Shown here: positions 45,490 through 59,778 of the stretch, piece by piece
How the letters are laid out: every line of letters begins with the position of its first letter
Position numbering within the stretch: the first letter of the stretch is position 1
The notes under the pieces: generated by a model
Database searches by the model: none
What the model was told of the DNA's origin: nothing
What the model saw: only the letters and a program-made list of their open reading frames with translations
Made by a program: the position numbers and the translations under genes
NCBI GenBank assembly: GCA_039545295.1
Contig: BCIK01000008.1
Span: 884,487 to 948,486 of the forward strand
Source of the DNA: Udeniomyces pyricola
Taxonomy: Eukaryota; Basidiomycota; Tremellomycetes; Cystofilobasidiales; Mrakiaceae
Direction: 5' to 3'
DNA length: 64,000 nucleotides

Positions 45490-47754
45490 ACTTCAGATGT
45501 CGTGATTATGTGGGAATCCTTAGCCTTGATAGAGAATTATTGAACGTTTGTTGTTGCCTGTATGCTGTTGTTGCCCCTTTTTTTTTCTCGTTGATTCTTC
45601 TTGCATTGTTGTCGTGGCAAGTTCGACCTTCTTTTTTCACTCTATTGCTTTCCACCCTCCTCAGGCATGGTGTTTTCCCCCTTTCTCCTTCGTCGTCTCG
45701 TTTACCCTGATTCTGTCATTGCGTTTGTTTTGCTTTTCTCTGTTTGGTGTATACTTGTGCCATTTTTCTTTCTTTCTTTTACTGCTCCACATAGATCTTT
45801 CCTAAGCAAAATTAATGCCTCTCGTGAACTGAACGAAATAACAAGACATAAATATGCATGGGAGACATTGCAAAAAAAAAAACTAAAAACTTTGCGTCCC
45901 CTCCCCCCCCCCCCCCCCCCCCCTGACTTCCGGTCCCCTAATCTCTGGCCTTGAGATCCGGTCCACGAACACTGTCTATGCCTCGATTGAAACTCCAACA
46001 TCCCCATCGACGACTCCTTCGACATCCCTCCTTCCTCCATAGGCGGCGTCAACAACGGTACCTCATTCGTCTTCCTCCACGTCCACCCCCCATGTACCGC
46101 CGCGGCCTCCATTTGACGCCTCTCCTGTGTATACTCCAGCTCGAACGCCTCGAGTTGGAGAAGAAGATTCAGATCTGTCGAGGTCGGAAGACAGAACTCA
46201 TCGTCGCCTTCGTCTCCGGCATCGTCGACATCGTCGTCGTGGTTATTGTAGCTGCCTTGCGCGGATCCGTAAGGAGGGAGGGAATGGGAGAGACAATCAT
46301 GCGAGGTGGTAGTGGTGGTTGTGATGGTGGGGAAATCGGCCGAGAGATGGGTGTCAAAAGGGCAATTCAACGATCGTCCGAATCGGGCTGGGAGTGTCGC
46401 CCAAGGGTCATCCTCCGTCTCTAGAGATTCTTCCTCTTCATCACAGTAAAATGCGGTGTCCTCCCAGGACGATGCATAACCATCTGCGGATGCAACTCTG
46501 ACTGCGACGACTATGACTCCGACGGCGGCTTAACTCTGACGGCCATGATTCTGACGACCTTGACATCGACTTTGATGCGGTTCTTCTTCTATCGGACGGC
46601 GAAGATGAGGACTGAGGTGTGGTGGGACGGCACAATGAGGTGTCCAAGATCGTTCGAGCATGTCTGGTCACCCTGATCTATCACCGAAGATCCTAGTAAG
46701 GTTGTTTGTCTTCTATCAGATCCTAACGCAGTTGGATGGTGAAAATGAGGATGAGGGCTGAGGTGTGATCAGGTAGTCAGATGAGGTGCGAATAAAGCAG
46801 AGGCCGATTATATATTATATACGACGCAAGCGTCGTAAGTTGGGGAATCGAAATGTCAGAATCGCGAAAGTTAAATAACGTCTGATGTGATGAGATTGAT
46901 GTGAAGGATAACTGGTCCAGCTGGGGGTTAAACGTTGAGCATCGATTATTGAAGCATAATATATGCGAAGGGTGAGCGGTGAACGGTGAACATTGATATT
47001 CAATGAAAATACAGAGGATCGCTGGCGCGATATTGATACATGATAGAATAGCAGCAGCAGCAGCAGCAGCAGAAACAAGCGCCAACGCAAACACTGCGCT
47101 CTGACATGATATTCGAGTGCCGGCGACGGTCGACGGACCCCTAATAGCTGCGTGCATGTTGAGATGCAACCGATGGCTTGTGTCCGGTTGTACGTCAGTT
47201 CGTACGGTTTGGATACAATCCATATCGCTCAGCATGATATCATCATAAGACCGATACGCGCAAGGTTGCGATGAGATAGATGGTAGTGGATTAGTGCAGG
47301 TGATCTTGTGGTACGCGGTGTGGATTGAAGTCGGAAATGCCAGTTTATCTGCGTTGATGATGGATCACGATGGATGTGATGGTGGAAGTGATAGGTGGAA
47401 AGATGGAGAGAGCTGAGTAAGAAAGGATGACAATAATTCAATTGACGAGTAAGACGTAAGGATGGAAATGACATGAGGATGTCAAACAAGTCAGAGTCAT
47501 GGATCAGTCATGGCGGATGATGATTCCAAGGAGCGGCGGTTAATAGTTGTGGTTGTGTGAGTGAGCGGTTATCAGCATGTCCGTCCCGGCGTCTCTTCTT
47601 CAGTCCAGCCAGCCCCTTCTATCCCTTGCCCCCCAAATTCCCTTTTCTTCTCTTCCAACCAACATCATCTCCCCATCCCACCACTTGTCTCTCTTCTTTT
47701 CCTTCCTCCCTCCCCCTCTCTACCCTCCCCTCACCACATCCATCCAATCTCATC
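45490..47754. other. intergenic region upstream of P5CDH
   Basis: Contains poly-C near 45902-45923, a (cag)7 trinucleotide tract near 47050-47071, and a possible minus-strand coding segment (45920-46510, listed separately). The last 180 bp before 47755 are strongly C/T-rich and are the probable P5CDH promoter and leader. Confidence 0.55.
45920..46510 (-). CDS. possible hypothetical protein fragment
   Basis: An open stretch on the minus strand reads acidic and polar sequence (YASSWEDTAFYCDEEEE, then DDPWATLPARFG, LPTSTDLNLLLQLEAFELEY and GGWTWRKTNEVPLLTPP). Its composition is more protein-like than the surrounding frames. There is no clear start codon or upstream exon, and the frame ends in a glycine run read from poly-C. 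No family recognised; may be a decayed gene or chance. Confidence 0.25.
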
Positions 47755-50602
<2,848 letters not shown>

Positions 50603-51385
50603 TTTAGCTTGATGTTGGTAGTTTGATCGTTTCTTGCTTTCCCGGTCCCGATTTGGTTTTTTTTTACTCTCTTTGTTTCGTGTCCTTGTTCTAGCATTTG
50701 TCTCTCAATCTTTGTCCTCTTTCGATATTCTGCTTCCTCCTGATCATCATGAGCCATGTCTAGCTCGTCTCTTTTCCCTCCTATCATCATTATCATCATC
50801 GTCCTCCTTGGTTTTCTTTTTTTGGCGCGCGTCGTATGAATTATACATATGGCGGCTTTTGTTTCTCTCTTTTCGTCTGTACTGAGTTATGTTTGTCCTT
50901 TTCGACTGAACCATATACAAAGACGTGGCCAGCAGATTGCGGTGGTCAGGCACTGGAGCGCACATATGATAGATGGCAGGTGTAGTCGATGATGTGGATG
51001 ATGTGATGACCGTTATATAATTTTGTGATCGAGATGGGATTGATGATGATCTTGATGAGCCAAAACTTCGAATGCGACATCCTCCACTCTCCCCCTTGGC
51101 GGATCGATTGAACGCACACACTCTCAACTTATTCCTTCGCCCTTCCTACAATCCATCCATCCATCCCTCCTGCCCACACACCTGCCTGCTATCACCGCTA
51201 TCAGGCTCCTGGCATCCTTCTCACCATCCATTACCCCCGGAATCATCCCTCGAGCCGCCGTCGGACGCTCTTTCACGCCGTCGCTCCCTCAGCCTGCTGC
51301 CTCCTCCAGTGCCGGCTTCAAGTACTCGTCCACAAGTAGTCCTTCTCGACCGACTCTGTCCCAAACCTCCCCGCATTCAACCGTC
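50603..51385. other. intergenic region, P5CDH to USP
   Basis: 783 bp between tandem plus-strand genes. T-rich 3' flank of P5CDH, then ATC-rich sequence near 50780-50805, and a C/T-rich block from about 51130 to the USP start. No further gene recognised. Confidence 0.5.
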
Positions 51386-52153
51386 ATGACGACCGCCCTG
51401 CCCATGCCCCCAGGGTTCGATTTCGCCCGCGAAGCTACCAAAGATGCCAACATGCTCGCCAGCATTCTTAGTGATCCCCTCGAGTTCCAAGAAACCCCTC
51501 AGACGGGCGTCGGTTTGAACCCAGCAGAGAAGGGTTGGCTTGAAGTCAATCCCTTGACAAACGTACGCCCTCGTCATTTCCCTTTTTCGCGACGGCATCC
51601 TTTCTTTTCCTCACGGGCTATCTCCTTTGCGATTCCCTGATCGACAACCTCGACTCTGGTTTGAGGTGGACGACTGTGGAGATGCTGATACATCATTGAT
51701 GATTGCTCTGCTCCTCCTCCTCCTTCTGGTTCCCACTCACTTACTCACTCGCTATACATTCTTTCGAAACGCGCAGGGCACGAACCAACCAGCTCTCGGC
51801 GGCACTCACTCCAAATCTCCTTCCCTCCTCCCTACCACCACCAACAACACGCCCACTCTCAACGGTACCTCGTCTCACGCTTCCAAAAAGAAAAACACGC
51901 TCTACCAGGGCGTGGTGACTCAATCGTTCCCTTCGGGAAGTCGCAACATTGGCACCGGCTTCAACAACACCGGCAACACATGCTACTTGAATTCGGTCCT
52001 TCAGGCACTTGTTCATACGCCCGGGTTGGCTAATCTCTTGCAGGACCACACTTCGGGTGCTCAATGTGAGTCAGAGCGACGAGAAGAGATTGGAAAGCAG
52101 AGAGAAGGCAAGACTTGGCTATCAACTTGAAAGCTGACCCTCAGCTTGTTGTT

Positions 52154-52186
<33 letters not shown>

Positions 52187-54419
52187 CCTCTCGTTCTATC
52201 GGTGTCGGTCTTTCCTTTCCAACGAAACCAACGTCAAACCCGACCGTGATTGATCTCCGGTTTTTTTCCTTGCTTTTTCTTCTCCCCCCTTTTCTGCGTG
52301 TTCTTTCTAGGCAGTCAGAAACAACTTCCAAAGTCAAACGGCTATTGTGCGGCCTGTTCGCTAAAGGCCGTCTATCATCACTCGTTTTTGAAACCGGGTC
52401 AGAAAGCTTACATCCCATCGGTTTTCACGAACAAGCTCAAGCGTGAGTGTTGGCTTCTTTTTTTTTTCTTCCTGGTTGAAGAGTCGCAACGCATGTGAAA
52501 GGGAAGGGGGAAGAGGTTCATGATATAGAGTGAAAGAGAGGAAGATCTGTTAGGTAGCTGATCATCTTTCTCACTTCGTTATTACCCATCATGTCACGTC
52601 CGTCACTCTTGGTCTTGAACAAACAAACAAAAAACGCACACACACACACAGAGGTTGCCAAGCACCTGCGGAAAGGTCGTCAAGAAGACTCGCACGAGTT
52701 CCTTCGGTTCCTCGTCGATGGCATCCAAGACGCCGAGCTGCTTCAACACGGGAATCCAGCGTATGTCTTTGTGTTTAGAAGACCCGAGGGGATACCCTAT
52801 CAACCCCAACCGTCTCGTTTCTCTACTGTTGAGTCTAGAAGCAAGGGAATGAGACAGAGATCCTTTTACTCATCCTACTCTCTCTCTCTTTTCCTCCCCC
52901 CCCCCCCTCCTCTCGTCTCCTTCCCCCTTTGCTTCCCTCTTAAGCAGCAAGATGCCCGCTGAACTCAAGTACACGACCTCGATCCACCAACTCTTTGGCG
53001 GTCGCCTTCGCTCGCGGGTGACGTGTTTGAAATGCAAGCATCCGTCCGATACGTTTGACGCCTTCCTCGACCTCTCGATTGAAGTCAAGCAGTGCCCGAG
53101 CGTCCGAGCCGGGTTCGAAAAGTTTATCAAAATGGACAAGCTCGAGGGAAGCAACAAGTACAAGTGTGAAAAGTGAGTTGGCGCGGGCTTGTTTTTCACT
53201 TCTTGAACGTGGTTTTTCTACATCCATCTCTATTTCGGTTGGCTGTTTTTGTCATTGTTTTGTTTTGGTTCTTTTCCGTTGGGTTGGAATTGGACGGATC
53301 TAAACTCTCGCTTTGGTTTCGCTCGTGTAGGTGCAAATCCCTTCAATCCGCGACGAAACAACTGACGATCCACGAGCCCCCTCGTGCGCTCGTCGTCCAC
53401 CTCAAGCGGTTCGGTCCCATGGGTGGCAAGATCAATGGCATGATTGCTTACGAGCCAACACTCGACATCTCGCGGTACATGTCCCACGGTCAGGTGCGTC
53501 TTTTTCTCTTAGGACACCTTGCGGTTTCAACGTCGTCCTCCTTGTTACGAATCGATTTGGCTTAAACCCTTATCCGCGTCTTGTCCTCTTCTCCCTTTTT
53601 TTTTTTAATTGACAGGACGGTGCTCGATACCGCTTGTATGCGCTCGTTCTTCACTCCGGCTCCGGTCCCAACTCAGGCCACTACACCGCCCGGGTGCTCT
53701 CCATCGACGGCACCAAATGGTATTCGATGGACGACTCCTATGTGTCCCCGATCGGATCTAATCCACCCCTCGGTCAGAGAGACGCTTATCTGCTCTTTTA
53801 CGTGCGCGAAAAGGGGGATGGCCTCCATCGCGTTTTACAAGGCGCTAATCACAACGGCGGCAACGCACAACCCAAGTCGAAGCTCAAGAATCCCTTTATC
53901 CCGCCGACGGTGGATGGACCGAAGGAGAAGGAAGAAGAGACAGATGAAGTGGTAGGGGGTGGAGAGGAAGACGTGAATGCTTTGGCTGGATCGTCGATAC
54001 CGTTAGAATTGAACGGGGTCAACGGCAAGAAGCGTCGTCATTCGGATGTTCCCTCGGCTCCTGAGCAAGACGATGACGGAGAGGAAGAGGCTGGCTCGTC
54101 TGAAGGAGAAGAGGAAGAAGAGGAGGAGGAAGAGGAAGAGAAAGATCAAGCGGCGGCTATCAGATCCCGTCAGACTATCTCGACGTCTCAGTCCTTACCG
54201 ACGTCGTCCAGTGCTTCCCTCTCGCCCCACGCTGTGGCGAACCACCGACAGCCTCGACCTCTTCAGACGCCAAATCTTACCAAGAAGCAGCGCAAGAAGG
54301 AACGACAGAGGGAGAGGGTCAACGGTATCAACCCGTATGCGTTCGTCGTCGGTGGAGCTAGAAATGGAAACTCAAAGAAGACGAAACTTGCCAAGAACCT
54401 CAAGGGTCGCCGACCTTAG
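51386..54419 (+). CDS. ubiquitin-specific protease (USP36/42-like)
   Basis: C19-family cysteine protease that removes ubiquitin from proteins. Eight exons: 51386-51562, 51777-52065, 52311-52442, 52652-52760, 52948-53172, 53331-53493, and 53616-54419 make up 632 residues. (Seven coding blocks are listed; all junctions are in phase.) Cys box: GFNNTGNTCYLNSVLQAL (catalytic Cys about 126). Then GRQEDSHEFLRFL, two zinc-binding CXXC pairs (CLKCKH, CEKCKS), LVVHLKRF, and the His box GPNSGHYTARV (His about 386) with WYSMDDSYV. The order is that of USP36-like enzymes. The C-terminal 200 residues are acidic then Lys/Arg-rich (KKQRKKERQRERV, KKTKLAKNLKGRRP), consistent with nucleolar targeting. Intron 2 (52066-52310) contains a poly-T run of about 38. 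Confidence 0.9.
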
Positions 54420-55476
54420 TTCTTCTTTTCTTTTCCCTCTTTTTTTTTTTTCCTTGCGTCGTACCCGTTTTGCCTCTTTCTTTTTTTTCTTGTCTTCTTC
54501 CTCGTTTTTACCTTGGCCCCCTTTACTGCTTTGACGACCCCCCCCCCCCCGGCGTTCGCCCCTCTCTTTTACTGCATCAGGTTCTCTCGCCTTTCCCTCC
54601 TACAATCCTTCTTCCCGATTTCTCTTCTCTCGGGCGGGTTTCTTCTTTTTCTCTTCTTCTTCTTTCTTTTGTTTCTTTCTCTAGACACCATCATTGTTGA
54701 ATCCTCCTTTCTGATCATCCATTTCATCGTCAACCTTTTCTTCAAAGCCATCATCTTGCTTACAAACCCTCAAACCCCCCCCCCCCTTCCCATCCCTTGC
54801 ACAGCCAGCGCCGCGCAAGTCCATTGATATCCTTTCTAGTCACTATCTTCATATATATTCCTTCTTTCCTTTCCTTGTCGTTTCTTCTTGGTTTTTTTTT
54901 TGTGTGGCGACTCGCTCATCTTGCCTCCTCTTCTCCTTTCGCATGAAAGTCTTGCCAATTTCCAACCTCTTCTTCCCCCTTTCCACGTATCACCTCTTCA
55001 CCTCTTTCTTTCTTTCTCGTTTGTTTGTTTGTTTTGTCTTTTAATTGAGCCCGGCCTTAAGCCTGGGAAGCTAGGTTTGGCAATCTCTGAAAGGAGAGAC
55101 TGGAGAGTGATGGACGTGACGAGCCCAATGATTGATTGAATGCACTACATATTACATAGCTAGGAAGGGCTTTAGACGAGCACGCGAGCTCGTGATATAT
55201 ATATATATAGTTTAGTATATGCTTCGTTTGAGTGAACGTGCGCCAGCAAGCGCATGTACGGGGTAAGATCAGGGGGATTACATTACATGACAGAAAAAGG
55301 AGAAAAAAAAAGGAGAAGGGGAAAAGGAGAGAAAGCGAGAATCACAGGATACAAAAGACGCGAAGTGAAGGGCCTCAAGAGGGAAGGGAGGAAGGGGGGG
55401 GGGGGATGAAGGAAAAAAAAAACAGGACTAGCGGGGATCATGGACGAAGGGGGAGGGCAAGAAATTAAATCCAAAT
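54420..55476. other. convergent intergenic region
   Basis: 3' flanks of two convergent genes. T/C-rich throughout 54420-55040 with two poly-C runs (54538-54550 and 54776-54786); a short AT repeat near 55194-55208; purine-rich at 55290-55430 with a G run near 55396-55405. No gene recognised. Confidence 0.6.
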
Positions 55477-56839
55477 TCAGAAGAACGACGAGAAGCGGCC
55501 TCCCCGTTGACGCGATTCGGTGGAGGTGGTTGTTTCCGATTTTACAGCTGCAGCATCGGCGGGGAGTGCATAAGCCCCTGGTACGAGGGGAGAAGCTGGT
55601 GGGTCAATTGTACTTTCGAGATCCTGTGTTTGAAAAAAAAAAAAAGGGGGGGAAGTAAGGATCGATTTCGACATGGGGGGTTCGGGATGGTTTCACGTCC
55701 CATTGTTTCACATCCCCTGGGTGATGGAACGCTCTTTGAGGACGACGAAATAAAAGAAGAAGAAGAAGAAAAAATCAAGTAGAGGGTGTGTAGCACGTAC
55801 TTTGTGTAGCTCGCCGATGGCGAGAAGCAAGGCGTTGAGCTTTTCATTCGCGAGTTGAGCTCGTTTGGCGGCAGCCTAATCGATCGCAGTCATTGCAAAG
55901 AGCATGAGAAGTAAAATGACCCATGGGTGAGCGAGGATGTTAAAGGAACGTTCAAGAAAACGTAGAGGATGATATAGATGAGTGAAAGAATGGGTGACTG
56001 ACCATTTCAGCTTGAATCCTCTCTTGTTCTTTCGCCTTTTCTCGCTGCAAAATCTCAGCTAGCTGCTGCTGTTGCTGTTGTTGTTGCTGTTGTTGTTGTT
56101 GCTTAATCATCTCGGTGTCGTCCCGAACGGCGGAGAACAAGGCGGGTCGTCGCTCAGTTGTGTCAGGCGAAATGGGATGGTCGTAAGTCTGTGTGGTCAA
56201 ACGAGCTTCGGGCTGGCTGATAGCTTGAGACGGAGCCGGTGAAGAAGAAGCGGTGGGAGGTAAGATCGTAGGATAAGGTGAATTTTCTCCTGGAACGTCG
56301 TTTGGAATTCTTGCCGGCTTTTGTTGCCAGTCGCATCGAGACATCCACGGTTGGGCACTCTCGAGGACGTTGCGCGATGAAGCCGAGTCGTGTTGTTGGC
56401 GACGCATCCACCAGACGGTCGCGAACGAGCCCAGAGCAAACTGCGAGTGAAGAATAAAATCAAAATTCAAACATCAACCAAGATGCAACATATCTGGAGT
56501 CAGTAAATGTATTCGTAAGACTCGCAAGACCGAGGATTCAGAAAGACAGCAAAGGGGGCGGGCCAGCACAAAAGCACAAGCAACCAGATGACTGCGGGAA
56601 AATCTTTGGCTTACCCAGATGAACCGACTGCCACCACCTCGACGGAACGCCCGAGGACCATGATAATGATGATAAACCTGAGCGGCTTCGGGGTTGCTGT
56701 GATGGAAGCTTGGACGGTAATGGAATTGAGAGGCGGTGGGGATCATAGTTGGGTTGAGAGGAGATGAGGAAGAAGAAGTGTTTGCGTCGATGTGTGAAGG
56801 ATGAGCTGGATATTGTTGTGGTATTGCGAACAAAGCCAT
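55477..56839 (-). CDS. hypothetical polyQ protein with short hydrophobic segment and coiled coil
   Basis: Not recognised. Four exons (56839-56615, 56440-56003, 55875-55801, 55623-55477), all joined in phase 0, give 294 residues. Residues 1-70 are Ser/His/Pro-rich (FHYRPSFHHSNPEAAQVYHHYH) and end in a basic patch RAFRRGGGSRF. A short hydrophobic segment follows (FALGSFATVWWM, about 76-88), perhaps a single membrane anchor, then RRQQHDS. A run of about 14 glutamines lies near 188-202. It leads directly into a charged helix (LAEILQREKAKEQERIQAEM and AAKRAQLANEKLNALLLAIG), a probable coiled coil. The C-terminus is polar, ending RGGRFSSFF. A mitochondrial or ER membrane protein is conceivable, but there is no evidence for a function. 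Confidence 0.65.
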
Positions 56840-57288
56840 CTTGAAGTTTCCATTCTTATATCGTCCGGAGAAGGAGGAGAAGAGCTAGATCAGCGTCGCG
56901 TTCATGAACACGTCAGCGCGCGCAAGTCGCTCGGCGTAGGCGATCTCGGAGTTGCCCGCCGCCTCGGCCACGCGTCGTGGATACCGCCCGAGAACGAGTC
57001 TTGTCCCGCAACCTTTTGACAGCTGCGCCTCGGCCTGACAGAGCACTGGCAGAGACGATTCCGGATGAAGTCAACATTGTCATCATCAGAAATGGCTATA
57101 ACACACAAAGAGATTGTACAGGCGAAAAAGAGGAGAGCCAGAAAGAAGAAGAAAAAAGCAAAGAAAAGAGTGAAAGCCCAAGTTCGAGAAGAGAAGAGGG
57201 TGACCAGGAGCTGGTGAGAGACATGAATGATAAAGATCTATGCTATAAGACTACAGGGCAAAAAATTGATTCAGAGTCAGGTTCTAGT
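56840..57288. other. intergenic region
   Basis: 449 bp between the polyQ gene start and the end of the PP4c gene. A-rich with no convincing coding signal. Confidence 0.5.
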
Positions 57289-59344
57289 CTATACTGTATT
57301 CAAGCTTCATGAACAGAGGTGAAGAGGTGGGGGGGGAGGGGGGGGGGGAAGAGAGAGAGAGAGAGAGACTAACAGTATTCTGGTAGCGGCCGTTTTGCCG
57401 GCGCGCCTTTTGGATCCTGGGGCGCTGCTTCAAAAACCTTGTACTCTTGATGCATGTTCTCGTCGAGCTCCAATATTGATGCAACGTTGCCGCATCGATA
57501 GCAGTAGTTTGGTGCTACAAGGACACATGAAGAAGTAGCAGCAGAGCCCGTCTCCCAGTAAGCGTTCGGTCTACGTGTGACTTGTCGGCTTCCAATGGGG
57601 TGAAGGATACGCACCACTCCAAACGGTCACAATCTTTTTGTCAAACATCAATTTATGTCCTTCCATGACGAGCTGATGGGCTCGAGCGACCAGGTCGATT
57701 GAATTGGTGTGGTTGAACTGGGAAACGATATCGGCTGCGAGATGCGAGGTTGCAATAGAATGAAACAAGTCGTCAGCATGGAAGTGTCTGGCTTGTGATG
57801 TTGAAGAATCACTAAGTGACAACAGAACAGAACGGCACGCTTACCACCAAAGAGGAAGCCAGCCCCTCTTGGAGAGACACCCCAGCCCTCGATATCTGCA
57901 CAAACGCACAAACAACCGACAAGTAAGAGGTGGTTCATGCGACTAGACAAGTACACGGTAAGTTAAGCAAGGTCTCACCGTCTGGGTCGGACCATAGCAG
58001 GTCACACATGGCGCCATCATGCGGTACCTCTTGTTTCCGATCTATCAGCCGAATCTAAAGAGGGGATGGGTGAAAGAGCAGAGGGAGGCACGTTGGTTCA
58101 GTCAAAACGAGGATAGCAGGGATTTGGTCAGTCATGGTGAATCTTTGCATCGCAGATGGCTGAATTGGAGGCAATGAGAACTGAATTACTAGACTAACCT
58201 GATCGAGGGTAACGACATTCGGACTTAGCCCACCATGCACGCAAAAGACCCTTCCATCGACGACAGCTCCCAAACTCAGATAATCGAATACATCGCAGCA
58301 ATACCGCCAGACGTTTGTGCTCCCAAACTTGCGTTGACACTCGTCGTAGAAACCGTAGACCTGGGTGATTTGCCGGGATTCATGATTGCCCCGGATTAGA
58401 GTCAAACGGTCGGGATAACGGACTTTGAGGGCAAGAAGGAGTAAAAAGGTTTCAACAGAGTAGAATCCCCGGTCGACGAAATCTCCCTGTACATAGGTCA
58501 ATCAAGTTGGAGCCAAAGTCAAGTCAGGTTCGAGTTGCCCAGTGGTGGAGGAACACTTGCTGCAGGCTCAGAATCGAGTAGAGTTGACGGACCATGAAGA
58601 GATACGAGGTCTTTGGGCACTCTCCACCCACACGGAACAGTTCAAGAAGGTCAAAAAATTGTCCGTGAATATCCCCACAGATCTGAGGAAAGTCAACATG
58701 GGAAAAGATCCAGAAAGATCAGTATGCGCACAAATCGTACAACATAACGAGGTACGATGGAGGAAAAGGAGAGAAGGAAGACAAGATGTAGAGCACGCGT
58801 CGGCATTCTAGCCTCGTTTGCAATCTCAGTGTGTGAGATGCATGGTTTGACGCGTCTCTATCGGCCTGAAAGATGATCATGGCGTGTAAGATCGATCCAT
58901 AAGGCAGACAGAGTCGCGTCTGACGATGCATGGCAAAGATCTTTGGGACCATCATTGGTCCTTCTGAGCCGCTGCTCTGGGTTTGCTGTTTTGGGTTTGT
59001 CCAGTTGACCAAAAGTCGCGAAAGACCACGTCCTCCGTGTTGACCACTGACCAAATGCACTTTTGCATTTTGCGATGGACGGGCACAAGACTTACCGTCA
59101 CAGGGCTATCTACGTATTGGACGTTACCCTCTTCGATGAGGATCTCGCGAGCTTTCGAACAGAGTTCCTTGACCTGCTGCTCTGATATCGGCTCGCACCG
59201 CTTGAGCTGCTCGATCTGTCTACTCGCCGTGCAACGGACGAGAGGTGGAACAGGACGTCAGTCGCCAGACAAGTTGGTTGACAGATAAAGATGAAGTGGA
59301 CGAGTAGAGAGCAGCAGGACCAACCTATCGAGATCGCTGCTCAT
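57289..59344 (-). CDS. PPH3: protein phosphatase 4 catalytic subunit (PPH3/PP4c)
   Basis: Metal-dependent Ser/Thr phosphatase of the PP2A family, acting in DNA-damage recovery and other signalling. Nine exons: 59344-59325, 59219-59096, 58682-58593, 58486-58199, 58054-57979, 57895-57845, 57734-57615, 57514-57374 and 57293-57289 (304 residues; human PP4c has 307). Catalytic metal-binding motifs are GDIHGQ (about 51), [14 protein letters not shown] (about 80), [16 protein letters not shown] and CVHGGLSPN. Later come [30 protein letters not shown] and [10 protein letters not shown]. The wording matches PP4c more closely than PP2A or PP6. Exon 8 ends ...PLPEYC if unspliced; splicing from a gttagt donor at 57373 to a 5-nt exon would give ...PLPEYL, restoring the family's conserved C-terminal Leu. 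Confidence 0.93.
57294..57373 (-). other. PPH3: candidate last intron of PP4c
   Basis: 80-nt interval starting gttagt and ending tacag, with a long CT-repeat tract after the donor. If removed, the C-terminal codon is Leu; if retained, translation ends at Cys with TAG at 57369-57371. Confidence 0.5.
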
Positions 59345-59778
59345 CTAGAGGTGCGCGAGACGACAAAGGGGAAGGAAAGAGAGATTGAAGAGTAGTGATT
59401 GAGCTTCTAGGAAGCAGGGTCTCAGGATGAGTTTGGGGTAGAGATTATATAGCCGATGAGGATGGTGTACGGGGGGTTTGAGGATGGGATGGTTGAGGGA
59501 GATGACGAGGATGGTGGAGGGAGCAAAGTGGATAAGTTGAATGTATGCGTTGATGGGCGCGTAGAGAAGGTTCGTGATCGGCGGGCGGCGCGTCGTGCAC
59601 GCACTCGTTTGACTCGTCCACTCATGATTTCCATCCCACGTGAAGATAGCTGTACACAGATGCTGTACATCGCTCAAGACATCGAGTTCCACGTATGTAT
59701 ATATTTGTACATACTCCCACAGTACACAGTACTCCTTCCGACCATAGCCCCCTTTCTCTCCCCCTAATCTTTATCACC
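59345..59778. promoter_or_regulatory. divergent promoter region, PP4c / UCH
   Basis: 434 bp between the two divergent start codons. Contains the palindrome-like gcgggcggcgcgtcgtgcacgc near 59580-59601, a cacgtg-like element near 59636-59643 (ccacgtga), and a C/T-rich leader just before the UCH start. Confidence 0.5.

Noticed and set aside
45702..46370. Full 222-codon minus-strand ORF
   Set aside because: The C-terminal half is translated from a poly-C tract and the transporter 3' flank; only the N-terminal part looks protein-like and is listed at low confidence.
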